Made by a program: the position numbers and the translations under genes. Below the pieces are notes generated by a model. The model ran no database searches and was not told the origin of the DNA. It was given only the letters and a program-made list of their open reading frames with translations. From Halalkalicoccus sp. CGA53 (GTDB lineage Archaea > Halobacteriota > Halobacteria > Halobacteriales > Halalkalicoccaceae), in NCBI RefSeq assembly GCF_036429475.1, contig NZ_CP144125.1, forward strand, positions 124,001 to 188,000: a DNA stretch of 64,000 nucleotides, given 5' to 3'. Position 1 is the first letter of the stretch, and the number at the start of each line of letters is the position of its first letter. Of this stretch, positions 36,993-44,622 are shown one piece after another.

Positions 36993-37078
36993 TAAGGGCG
37001 GTTGTAGTCCCTCACCGGTGATCGCCGACCCGGACTGGCGATCACCGGTAACCAGTGACAACCGTCCTCATGAGACGG
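36990..37078 (+). repeat. Hairpin repeat, copy A
   Basis: An 89-bp element that forms a long two-part hairpin: outer arms 36996-37005 and 37058-37067 (10 bp, one G-T), symmetrical 8-nt internal loops, inner arms 37014-37026 and 37037-37049 (13 perfect bp, core ACCGGTGATCGCC) and a 10-nt loop. An inverted relative (47455-47544) is ~80% identical over its whole length. It lies directly after a gene's stop codon and before the next gene (37191). Confidence 0.8.
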
Positions 37079-37190
37079 CCGCCGTCTCGCATCCAGCGAT
37101 CGGCCGGACAGGACCGAGGTCGCCAAGAGGCGGTCGCGACCGTCCGTCCGAGGCGGCGAACTTTTGTCGACGGGGGCGAAGGGGTGTGCA

Positions 37191-37892
37191 ATGACGTCCG
37201 ACGGAGCTGATCGGGACGTACCGAGCGAGCGTCGCTCGCCGGTCGGTACCCCCGTCGTCCGGGGTGACGAGGCGATCACGGGCGAACGCGCACGCGATGC
37301 GGTCGGCTTCGACCCGGACGACCCCGAGAGCGTCGCCGAGGCCGCCCGCGTCGTCCGTCAGTTCGCCGAGGGTGCGGTGAACGAGGACAACATCTTCATG
37401 CTGCGCGGCGCGGCGGCGTGTGCTGCGCTCGTCCGTGGCGTCGGCTCGTACAAGGAGGCCGTCGAACGCGCCGGGGGCGACGTGACGGTCTCGTTCGTCA
37501 GGAAGTGGGCGCGGGTGCACGACCTGCCCCAGTCGATCCGGAGACACGTCGCGTTGGGCGACATCGCGCCGACCGCGGCGAAACACATCGCCCGCGTCGG
37601 CGGCGAGGCGCGCTACCAGCTCGCGTGGGCGACGATCGACAACGACCTCACGGTACGAGAGATCCGGACCATCGCGAGCGAGATCAACGACGGGAGAGCT
37701 ATCGAGGACACGCTCGCGGACAGAGGGGTCACGATCGGCGAGCTGACGCTCACGCTCGATCCCGAGACCTACCGGGACCTCCGGCGGCTCGCCGCCTACG
37801 ACCAGGTCGACCCGGGTGAGCTCACGAACGACGTCCTCGGGGAGTGGATCGACGAGCAGAACCTCAGACGACCTCAGTCACGCTTCCGATAG
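37191..37892 (+). CDS. Haloarchaeal DUF7119-like protein (ParB/HTH-type core)
   Basis: 233 residues. Conserved stretches, from memory of the DUF7119 family, are NEDNIFMLRGAAACAALVRG, SFVRKWARVHDLPQSIRRHV and GDIAPTAAKHIARVGGEARY. The last one resembles the HTH of ParB-like proteins (ALAPGHARALL type), so DNA binding is plausible. The C-terminal 60 residues (ITLTLDPETYRDLRRLA) resemble a ribbon-helix or partner-binding tail. It is preceded by the hairpin repeat and overlaps the M20 peptidase gene by 15 nt at the 3' ends. Confidence 0.82.
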   Translation: MTSDGADRDVPSERRSPVGTPVVRGDEAITGERARDAVGFDPDDPESVAEAARVVRQFAEGAVNEDNIFMLRGAAACAALVRGVGSYKEAVERAGGDVTVSFVRKWARVHDLPQSIRRHVALGDIAPTAAKHIARVGGEARYQLAWATIDNDLTVREIRTIASEINDGRAIEDTLADRGVTIGELTLTLDPETYRDLRRLAAYDQVDPGELTNDVLGEWIDEQNLRRPQSRFR

Positions 37893-39116
37893 GTAGCGGG
37901 CGGCGGCGTCGGCGAGCAGCGTCGTTCCCTCTTCGAGCTCCGAGACGGACATCGTCTCGTCCGGGAAGTGTGCCTGGTCTATGTTCCCGGGGCCGAAGAG
38001 CACCGTCGGGATTCCCGCCTCGACGTAGTGCCGCGAGTCGGCCCCGTAGGTCGCCCCTCTGGGGCCGCCCTCCCGACCGTACGCGGCCAGCGCGTCGCTC
38101 ACCACCCGGACGATCCCCTCCTCGGGATCGATCTCCGATGGCTCGAACTGGATCGAAAACCGCTCGAACGAGGGGGGGTGGTCGGTGAGCCACTCGCTCT
38201 CGGCGGCGACGTCTGCGAGCCGTTGCTCGAACTCCGCCTCGACCTCGCTCACGGTCTCGTCGGGTGCGACCCCGATGCGGAACTCGGCCTCCAGTGCCGC
38301 CGGCACGGACGAGGCCCACGAGCCCGCCCGAACCGTCCCGCAGTTGACCGGCAACGGGATCGGGAACCCCTCGTAGAGCGGGTGACTCAGGCGATCGCCG
38401 CGTTCGGTCTCGAGGTCGGAGAACGCCTGTCGGATCCGCTCGAAGTGTGGGAGGACCGACTCGCCGCGCCAGGTCGTCGCCGCGTGTGCCGACCGCCCCT
38501 TGATCCGGAGTCGCTTCATCAGCGAGCCCTCGGTCGCGATCACCGGTTCCAAACCCGTTGGCTCGGCGACGATCGCCGCGTCGCGCTCGAACGGGTACGG
38601 GTTCGAGAGCGCCGCCGCGGCCGCCCCGATGCCGCCCTCCTCCTCGCCGGCGACGCTCTCGACGACGACTCTCCCCGAGAGGCCCTCGCGTTCGGCGAGC
38701 GCGAGCGCCGCGAAGACGCACGCTGCGAGCCCGCTCTTCATGTCGACCGCACCGCGTGCGGTGAGCCGATCGCCCTCCCAGACGGGGTCGAACGGGTCGG
38801 AGCTCCAGCTATCGAGGTCAGCCGGGACGACGTCGACGTGGCCGTTGAGCACGAGCGTCTCTCCCCCCGATCCGAGGTCGAAGACGCCCCCGACGCTCGG
38901 CCGACCCTCGACGTCGATCGCTCCCGGATCGTCCGGGAACGAGGGGTGGGCGGCGAACTCCTCTGGATCGGCCTCCCACTCGTAGACCTCGAAACCCATC
39001 CGGTCGAGTTCCTCCGCGAACCAGGCCTGAGCCTCCGCCTCGTTCCCGTCTGTGGTGTCGAAGCGGAGCAGTCGGTCGAGGAACGCTCGAAGGCCGTCCG
39101 GGAGGTCTGAGGACAT
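37878..39116 (-). CDS. M20-family metallopeptidase (ArgE/DapE type)
   Basis: 412 residues. Metal-site motifs are LVLNGHVDVVPA (~90, first His/Asp), ARGAVDMKSGLA (~118, bridging Asp), AGEEEGGIGA (~153, catalytic Glu pair), AEPTGL (~186) and a late GNIDQAHFPDE. The dimerisation domain is in the middle. It hydrolyses an acylated amino acid or succinyl-type substrate, or may act as a dipeptidase. The subgroup cannot be fixed by eye. No lysine or arginine biosynthesis genes adjoin. Confidence 0.92.
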   Translation of the reverse strand: MSSDLPDGLRAFLDRLLRFDTTDGNEAEAQAWFAEELDRMGFEVYEWEADPEEFAAHPSFPDDPGAIDVEGRPSVGGVFDLGSGGETLVLNGHVDVVPADLDSWSSDPFDPVWEGDRLTARGAVDMKSGLAACVFAALALAEREGLSGRVVVESVAGEEEGGIGAAAAALSNPYPFERDAAIVAEPTGLEPVIATEGSLMKRLRIKGRSAHAATTWRGESVLPHFERIRQAFSDLETERGDRLSHPLYEGFPIPLPVNCGTVRAGSWASSVPAALEAEFRIGVAPDETVSEVEAEFEQRLADVAAESEWLTDHPPSFERFSIQFEPSEIDPEEGIVRVVSDALAAYGREGGPRGATYGADSRHYVEAGIPTVLFGPGNIDQAHFPDETMSVSELEEGTTLLADAAARYLSEA

Positions 39117-39173
39117 TACGACGAGGTGATTCCGGCCGCTGTTAACGCTTCGGATCGGTCGACGGAATCTCAA

Positions 39174-39183
39174 TTCTTATAAC
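39174..39183 (+). promoter_or_regulatory. TATA box of tRNA-Lys
   Basis: TTCTTATAAC lies ~27 bp upstream of the tRNA-Lys 5' end. Confidence 0.65.
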
Positions 39184-39206
39184 ACGGCGCTCCGATGTAC
39201 TGGTGA

Positions 39207-39280
39207 GGGCCGGTAGCTCAGTCCGGCAGAGCGACGGACTCTTAATCCGTCGGTCGCGTGTTCAAATCGCGCCCGGCCCG
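39207..39280 (+). tRNA. tRNA-Lys (CTT)
   Basis: Acceptor GGGCCGG pairs with CCGGCCC, discriminator G. Anticodon loop CTCTTAA gives CTT. T arm GCGTG-TTCAAAT-CGCGC has one G-T pair and is otherwise paired. No intron is seen. Confidence 0.93.
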
Positions 39281-39374
39281 CTCATCCTGCGGCGAGCACG
39301 TTCGCGAGCCGTAGGTGACGGACCCAGCGATTTGGACGCAGGGAGTGAAGCGAGCGAACGCGAGCGGAGTGACC

Positions 39375-39397
39375 GTGTGTTCAAATCGCGCTCGACT
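39375..39397 (+). repeat. Partial copy of the tRNA-Lys 3' region
   Basis: The 20 bases from 39375 match tRNA-Lys positions 39255-39274 at 18 of 20, covering the T arm and the start of the 3' acceptor strand. It lies 94 bp downstream of the tRNA, after a spacer (39285-39311) that resembles the one following tRNA-Ala. Confidence 0.65.
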
Positions 39398-39464
39398 AAT
39401 CTCCACACACCCCCTACCAGTTACTTTACAATCACCTCTTGCCCGTCCCCCGTGTACGCCCTCC

Positions 39465-39857
39465 ATGTTCCGCAAACTCCTCGTCCTGACCGGACTCGTG
39501 GAGGTACTCGCGCCGGAGGGGTTCATCGGTATCGTCCATCGGTACGCCTGCGAATCGCCCGAGGACTGCGAACTGGAGTCCTGGGTCGTCCCGGCCGCCC
39601 GGGCTGAGGGGCTGTGCTACCTCTACATGGGACTGCGTGGCGAGTGGTCGTACCGGGCGTTCAGGCGCTTTCTGGGGCTGCTCGGGCTGCTCGCCCTGTT
39701 CTCGCCGCGGCTCACCATCCGATCCGTGACGAGACTGGCGTACGCCGATCCCGATGGCTGCGAGTGGAAACCGTGGGTCTACCCGCTCGCGCGGCTGTTC
39801 GGAGCCGTTTACCTGCTCCTCGCGTTCGAGACGTTCGGAGAGGGCGACCGCGAGTGA
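39465..39857 (+). CDS. Hypothetical membrane protein
   Basis: 130 residues from ATG 39465 (MFRKLLVLTGLVEVLAPEG). Hydrophobic stretches lie near 3-20, 60-80 and 105-122. Four cysteines occur, two of them in two similar segments (CESPEDCELESWVVPAAR and ADPDGCEWKPWVYPLAR), suggesting an internal duplication of a ~65-residue unit. TATA-like TTACTTTAC is ~37 bp upstream. No family is recognised. Confidence 0.75.
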   Translation: MFRKLLVLTGLVEVLAPEGFIGIVHRYACESPEDCELESWVVPAARAEGLCYLYMGLRGEWSYRAFRRFLGLLGLLALFSPRLTIRSVTRLAYADPDGCEWKPWVYPLARLFGAVYLLLAFETFGEGDRE

Positions 39858-39892
39858 GAGCGATTAAGACCCGAGCGCGCCCATCGGTGCGT

Positions 39893-40105
39893 ATGACCGC
39901 AGACGCGACAGTACGGGATCCGGTGACGATCCTCGAGGGGATCGGCGGCCTCGCGCTCGCGCTCGTGGGGCTCGGGACGCTCGCGGGCGTGCCGTGGCCG
40001 CTCGGCAGCGGTATCGTACTGACCGTCGCACAGATCGTCGCGGCGCTGGCAGCCGTCGGGATCGGTATCGGGTTGATCCTCCTCTCGGGAAAACGGAGTA
40101 GTTAG
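39893..40105 (+). CDS. Small two-TM membrane protein
   Basis: 70 residues from ATG 39893 with two hydrophobic helices rich in G/A/L/V (ILEGIGGLALALVGLGTLAG and VAQIVAALAAVGIGIGLILL). A TATA-like CGATTAAG lies ~28 bp upstream, so it is probably transcribed on its own. Unknown function. Confidence 0.7.
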   Translation: MTADATVRDPVTILEGIGGLALALVGLGTLAGVPWPLGSGIVLTVAQIVAALAAVGIGIGLILLSGKRSS

Positions 40106-41049
40106 CCCCTGACGGGGAGGTAGGCGAGCGAGAGCAGTATCACGACGGTGAGCATGCTGAGCACGATCACCCAGGTGATCCCGTCGATGCGCTGTTCGTA
40201 GGCGGCGATCGCGTCCTCCTGTTCGTCGTAGCTCGCGTGGTCGCTCGTGAGCTGGACGGTGTCGCCCTCGATGTGAACTCTGAGCTCCTCCTCCTCGCCG
40301 ACCGTGAGGTTCTCGCCGCTGTCGACGCTCTCGGTGGAGGTGCGCTCGCCGGTCCAGACGAGCGTCGCCTCGTCGTCGGTGACCTCGGCGATCGTCGTCT
40401 CGTTGCCCTGGTACTCGACGGTGTCACCCTCCTCGAAGGTGAGCTCCTCGCCGATCTCGACGTCCTCTTCGTCGACCGGTTCACCCTCCTCGGGTGCGTC
40501 CTCGTCTGCCTCTTCCTCGTCCGCCTCGGCGTCTTCGTCCTCCGCTTCGGCCTCTTCCTCGGCCTCTGCGTCTTCGTCATCGGCTTCAGCATCGTCGGTC
40601 TCCTCCGCGTCAGCGTCGTCCGTCTCGGCCTCCTCGTCTTCGGCTTCGGTCTCGTCCTCAGCCTCCTCGTCCGCCTCAGCGTCCTCCTCCTCGGCCTCTT
40701 CGTCCTCGACCGCCTCCTCGTCCATGTCGACGATCTCACCGAGGATCACCGTCGGCGGGTCGAGGCTGACGAGGTACATCCCCTCCTCGTACTCGATCAT
40801 CGTTCCGTTCGCCCAGCTCTCGGTGTACTCGTGCTCGGGTTCGAACACCTCGAAGGTGGCCTCGCCGTCGGCCGTCTCGTTGAGCGTGTAGGTGGTGCCA
40901 TCGTGCTCGAACTCGTCACCCTCGACGAGTTCGTAGTCCGGGTCGTCGACGGTGACCTCCGGGGCCTCCGCAGTCGCGTAGATCCCGCCGGCGACCACGG
41001 CAATCACGAGAAAGAGCGCCGTGTACGCCGCCGCTGCGCGTCGTTGCAT
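40102..41049 (-). CDS. Membrane-anchored protein with long acidic repeat
   Basis: 315 residues from ATG 41049. An N-terminal TM/signal anchor (~6-26) and a C-terminal TM (~292-312) flank an exported domain. Residues ~115-200 are nearly pure Glu/Asp/Ala in short repeats such as EEDAEADEEAEDE. On both sides lie β-rich segments (DEFEHDGTTYTLNETADGE and EELTFEEGDTVEYQGNETT) that look like two copies of the same small domain. No known function is recalled. The acidic arm probably binds cations or keeps the domain extended in high salt. Confidence 0.82.
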   Translation of the reverse strand: MQRRAAAAYTALFLVIAVVAGGIYATAEAPEVTVDDPDYELVEGDEFEHDGTTYTLNETADGEATFEVFEPEHEYTESWANGTMIEYEEGMYLVSLDPPTVILGEIVDMDEEAVEDEEAEEEDAEADEEAEDETEAEDEEAETDDADAEETDDAEADDEDAEAEEEAEAEDEDAEADEEEADEDAPEEGEPVDEEDVEIGEELTFEEGDTVEYQGNETTIAEVTDDEATLVWTGERTSTESVDSGENLTVGEEEELRVHIEGDTVQLTSDHASYDEQEDAIAAYEQRIDGITWVIVLSMLTVVILLSLAYLPVRG

Positions 41050-41198
41050 ACCGGCGCAACGGCAGGCCCGCAAATAGAGGTTACCTTTCGCTCCCGGGAT
41101 GCGGGCACGATGCCCGGCAGGGTCCGCTCGTGTGAGATATATACACTCCACCGAGTCGGATATGAAGTGCTAAGTCACCCGCCCCACGACGACGAGCC

Positions 41199-42206
41199 AT
41201 GACCCCGAATCGGAACGCGCTCGCGCCCCGCTCGCGTCGATCGTTCGTCCGGAGTGCTGGCGTGGCCGGCGTCGCCGGCCTCGGCGCGCTCGCCGGCTGT
41301 ACTGGCGATCCGGCCGACGACGGTGTCGAGACGATCGACTTCGTCCTCACGCCCGCGGAGGCCGACGTCGACGTCGAAGCGCAGTGGCAGCCGCTGTTCG
41401 ACTACATCGAGGAGGAGGTCGACGACGTCGAGGTCGAGCCGAACGTCGCGGCCGACTTCGCCGCCGTCGCCGAGGCCGTCAGGAACAACCAAGCGGACAT
41501 CGCCGACGTCTCGCCGGAGGTCGGCATCTACGCCGTCGAGGAGGGGTTCGCGGAGATACTGGGCATCCGCGAGGCGTTCGGGACGAGCGTCTACTTCACG
41601 TTCATGACGACGAACGCCGACTCCGAGGTGGAGGCGCTGACCGACGCCGAGGGCGAAACCGTCGCACTCGCGGACAGCCTCTCGGCGACCGGATCGCTGA
41701 TCCCGCTGATGCTGCTCTCGGAGGCCGGCCTCGACATCGGCGATGCACCGAGCGGCGACCCGGTCGACTTCACCGTCGAGTACTCCGATCACGCGACCGC
41801 CCGCGAGTCGGTGCTGAACCGGGAGGACACCGTCCTCGCGGGCACCGGCGAGTTCGCGACGATGCCGAACCTCCCCGAGGAGGAGGTCCCCGAGGAGATC
41901 GCGGAGCTCTCCTCGGACTACCAGCACGTCGGGACGGCGCTCGACGAGGGCGAGCTGCGACTGATCGAGGCCTCCGAACCGATGCCGAACGCGCCGATCA
42001 TCGTCCGCGAGGCGTGGGACGCGGACGCCCGCGAGGAGGTCGTCGACGCCATGCTCTCGGGAACCGAGGAGGACTGGGTCGACGAGGACGCCGACCAGCC
42101 CCTCTGGTTCACCGGGCTCGACGAGGGCGAGGCCGACGACTACGAACTCGTCGCGGAGGCGCTCGACTACCTCGGCGTCGAGTTCCAGAGCCAGAGCGAC
42201 GACTGA
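41199..42206 (+). CDS. Phosphate/phosphonate-type ABC transporter substrate-binding lipoprotein (PhnD-like)
   Basis: 335 residues. A Tat signal with RRSFVRSAG (~14-22) runs into the lipobox LGALAGC (Cys35), so the protein is exported folded and lipid-anchored. The mature part follows the PhnD pattern (TIDFVLTPAEADVDVEAQWQPLFDYIEE; ADIADVSPEVGIYAVEEG). It would bind phosphonate, phosphite or a related anion. No permease or ATPase gene is next to it, so it may serve a distant transporter or sensing. Confidence 0.88.
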   Translation: MTPNRNALAPRSRRSFVRSAGVAGVAGLGALAGCTGDPADDGVETIDFVLTPAEADVDVEAQWQPLFDYIEEEVDDVEVEPNVAADFAAVAEAVRNNQADIADVSPEVGIYAVEEGFAEILGIREAFGTSVYFTFMTTNADSEVEALTDAEGETVALADSLSATGSLIPLMLLSEAGLDIGDAPSGDPVDFTVEYSDHATARESVLNREDTVLAGTGEFATMPNLPEEEVPEEIAELSSDYQHVGTALDEGELRLIEASEPMPNAPIIVREAWDADAREEVVDAMLSGTEEDWVDEDADQPLWFTGLDEGEADDYELVAEALDYLGVEFQSQSDD

Positions 42207-42513
42207 CCGTCGGCGATCCCGGACGGCTCGCTCTCGTTCGACCTCGACCGAGGCGCCGCATCACGATTTCTCGAAGTACCAAAGGGGTCCCGGAACGTGT
42301 GGGTTCCGGCGCTGGCGAGGCCAGCTACCCGTTAGTCGGGGAAGGCGGGCTTAATTATCACCCGATTAAACGACAGAACGACGTCACGCCTCCGGTCGAG
42401 TCGCCCGAAACCGCGCGACCGTCGACGGGAAGCGGGTCCGGACCTGCCGGCCAAACACCATCGGGGCGAACTATTAGTCCGGCCGTCGAAGGTCGGACGA
42501 TGAGGCTACAATC
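42207..42513. other. Intergenic region with a shared AT motif
   Basis: About 307 bp. ATTATCACCCGATTAA (42354-42369) matches ATTATCATCCGATTAA at 53464-53479 at 15 of 16 bases. A TATA-like ACTATTAG (~42470) would serve the acyl-CoA synthetase gene. No gene is visible. Confidence 0.5.
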
Positions 42514-44622
42514 GTGGGCGGTGAGCGCTCCGTGAGCGGGGACCGGGACCTCTCGGGACTGTTCTCGCCCGAGCGCGTCGCCGTGGTCGGCGCGACCCCG
42601 CGCGAGGGCTCGGTGGCGCGGGCGATCGTCGAGAACCTCGCCGCGTTCCGTGGCTCGGTCGTCGGGGTCAACCCGAACTACGACGAGGTCTGTGGGATCG
42701 AGTGTGTCGACTCGATCGCGGAGGCGAGCGACGTAGACGTCGCGGTGATCGTCGTCCCGCCACCCCTCGCGCTCTCGGCGATCCGTGAGGCGGGGGAAGC
42801 CGGTGTGAGAAACCTCGTCGTCATCACGGCCGGGTTCGGCGAGACGGGGAGCGAGGGGGCGAGCCGCGAGGGTGAACTGCGCGAGGTCGCAGCGGAGTAC
42901 GACCTGAACGTGGTCGGGCCGAACAGTCTCGGGGTCCTCTCGACCGTCTCGGATCTGAACGCGACGTTCGGCCCCGACGCGCCGCTCTCTGGCCCGATCT
43001 CCTTCATGAGCCAGTCGGGCGCGTTCGTCACCGCGGTGATCGACTGGGCGCGCGAGGAGGGGATCGGTTTCGCGGACGTCGTCTCGCTCGGTAACAAGGC
43101 GGTGCTCGACGAGAGTGACTTCGTGCGGGCGTGGGGGAGCGACGAACGAACCGAGGTAGTGATCGGCTATCTGGAGGGGATCGACCGGGGCCGGGAGTTC
43201 ATCGAGACGGCGAGGGAGGTCACAGGCGAAACGCCGGTGGTGCTCGTCAAATCCGGACGGACCGACGCCGGCGCGCAGGCGGCCTCGTCCCACACCGGGA
43301 CGATCGCCGGGAGCGACCGGGCGTACGAAGCCGGACTCGACCAGGCCGGGGTGATCCGCGCCGAGACGGTCCAGGAGCTGTTCGACGCCGCGAGCGCGCT
43401 CGCTGGACAGCCGCTCCCCGACGGAAACGGCGTCGCGGTCGTCACGAACGCGGGCGGGCCGGGCGTGATGGCGACGGACGCGGTCGGCGACTCCTCGCTC
43501 CGGATGGCCTCGTTCTCCGAGAGAACCCTGGATCGGTATCGCGAGACGGTGCCCGAGGAGGCGAACGTCTACAACCCGGTCGACGTGATCGGCGACGCCG
43601 ACATCGACCGCTTCCGCGAGGCGATCGAGATCGCACTGGAGGACCGAAACGTCTCGGCGGCCGCGGTGCTCTCGGCCCCCACCGCGGTGCTCTCGTACCC
43701 CGATCTCGCCGAGGCGATCGTCGAGTTACAGGCCGAGTACGGCACGCCGATCGTCACCTGCCTGATGGGGGGCGAGCGCGCGCGCGCGGCGAAATCCGTA
43801 CTCGCTGACGCCGGCATCCCGCTCTACTTCGATCCGGCGCGGGCGATCGGGAGCCTCGACGCGCTGGTTCGCTACCGCGAGATCAGCGAGCGGGAGTACG
43901 ACGAGCCCGCAGAGTTCGACGTCGACACCGAACGCGCCCGCGAGCTGCTCGAGCGGGCGACCGAACGGGACAACCGCGTCGGCGTCGAGGCGATGGAGCT
44001 GCTCTCGGCCTACGGCATCCCGATCCCCGACGGCGAGGTCGTCTCCGATCCCGAAGAGGCCGAGCGCGTCGCCCGCTCGATCGAGGGTGACGTCGCGATG
44101 AAGATCGTGAGCCCCGACATCCTCCACAAGTCCGACATCGGCGGGGTGGCCATCGGGGTTTCCGAGGGAGACGTACGCGACACCTACGAGGACCTGCTCA
44201 CACGCGCCAGGAACTACGGTCCGGACGCGACGATCCTGGGGGTGCAGGTCCAGGAGATGGTCGACCTCGAGAGAGGCGTAGAGACGCTCGTCGGCATGAG
44301 CGAGGACCCGCAGTTCGGGCCGCTGCTCGCGTTCGGCCTCGGTGGTATCTTCGTCGAGATCCTAGAGGACGTCGCGTTCAGGGTCGCGCCGATCAGCGAG
44401 CGCGAGGCCGGGGAGATGGTCGAGAGTATCGACGCCCTCCCGCTCCTCCGGGGCGCACGGGGTCGCGAGCCCGTGGACGAACGGGGGATAATCGAGACCC
44501 TCTGTCGACTGGGTCAGCTCGTCACGGACTTCCCGGAGGTCGTCGAACTGGACATCAACCCGCTGGTCGCGACGCCCGACGGGGTGTGCGCGATCGACCT
44601 CCAACTGACGGTGGAACAATGA
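42514..44622 (+). CDS. ADP-forming acyl/acetyl-CoA synthetase (NDP-forming)
   Basis: 702 residues. The fused alpha-beta chain shows the CoA-binding domain (VAVVGATPREGSVARAI, ~22-38), the succinyl-CoA-synthetase-like domains with phospho-histidine in SSHTGTIAGSD (His260), and an ATP-grasp half (VAMKIVSPDILHKSDIGGV). The fused form is the haloarchaeal acetate/acyl-CoA synthetase arrangement. It converts acyl-CoA + ADP + Pi to acid + ATP. GTG 42514 and GTG 42532 are both possible starts. It overlaps the next gene by 4 nt. Confidence 0.92.
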   Translation: MGGERSVSGDRDLSGLFSPERVAVVGATPREGSVARAIVENLAAFRGSVVGVNPNYDEVCGIECVDSIAEASDVDVAVIVVPPPLALSAIREAGEAGVRNLVVITAGFGETGSEGASREGELREVAAEYDLNVVGPNSLGVLSTVSDLNATFGPDAPLSGPISFMSQSGAFVTAVIDWAREEGIGFADVVSLGNKAVLDESDFVRAWGSDERTEVVIGYLEGIDRGREFIETAREVTGETPVVLVKSGRTDAGAQAASSHTGTIAGSDRAYEAGLDQAGVIRAETVQELFDAASALAGQPLPDGNGVAVVTNAGGPGVMATDAVGDSSLRMASFSERTLDRYRETVPEEANVYNPVDVIGDADIDRFREAIEIALEDRNVSAAAVLSAPTAVLSYPDLAEAIVELQAEYGTPIVTCLMGGERARAAKSVLADAGIPLYFDPARAIGSLDALVRYREISEREYDEPAEFDVDTERARELLERATERDNRVGVEAMELLSAYGIPIPDGEVVSDPEEAERVARSIEGDVAMKIVSPDILHKSDIGGVAIGVSEGDVRDTYEDLLTRARNYGPDATILGVQVQEMVDLERGVETLVGMSEDPQFGPLLAFGLGGIFVEILEDVAFRVAPISEREAGEMVESIDALPLLRGARGREPVDERGIIETLCRLGQLVTDFPEVVELDINPLVATPDGVCAIDLQLTVEQ

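Noticed and set aside
39330-39372. gcgagcgaacgcgagcgg-type short repeats near tRNA-Lys
   Set aside because: These GC-rich short repeats are common in haloarchaeal spacers and have no regular spacing. They are not a CRISPR array.
40494-40769. Plus-strand frame of prolines and arginines across the acidic-repeat gene
   Set aside because: It is the antisense translation of the GAG/GAC-rich repeat in the minus-strand gene 40102-41049.
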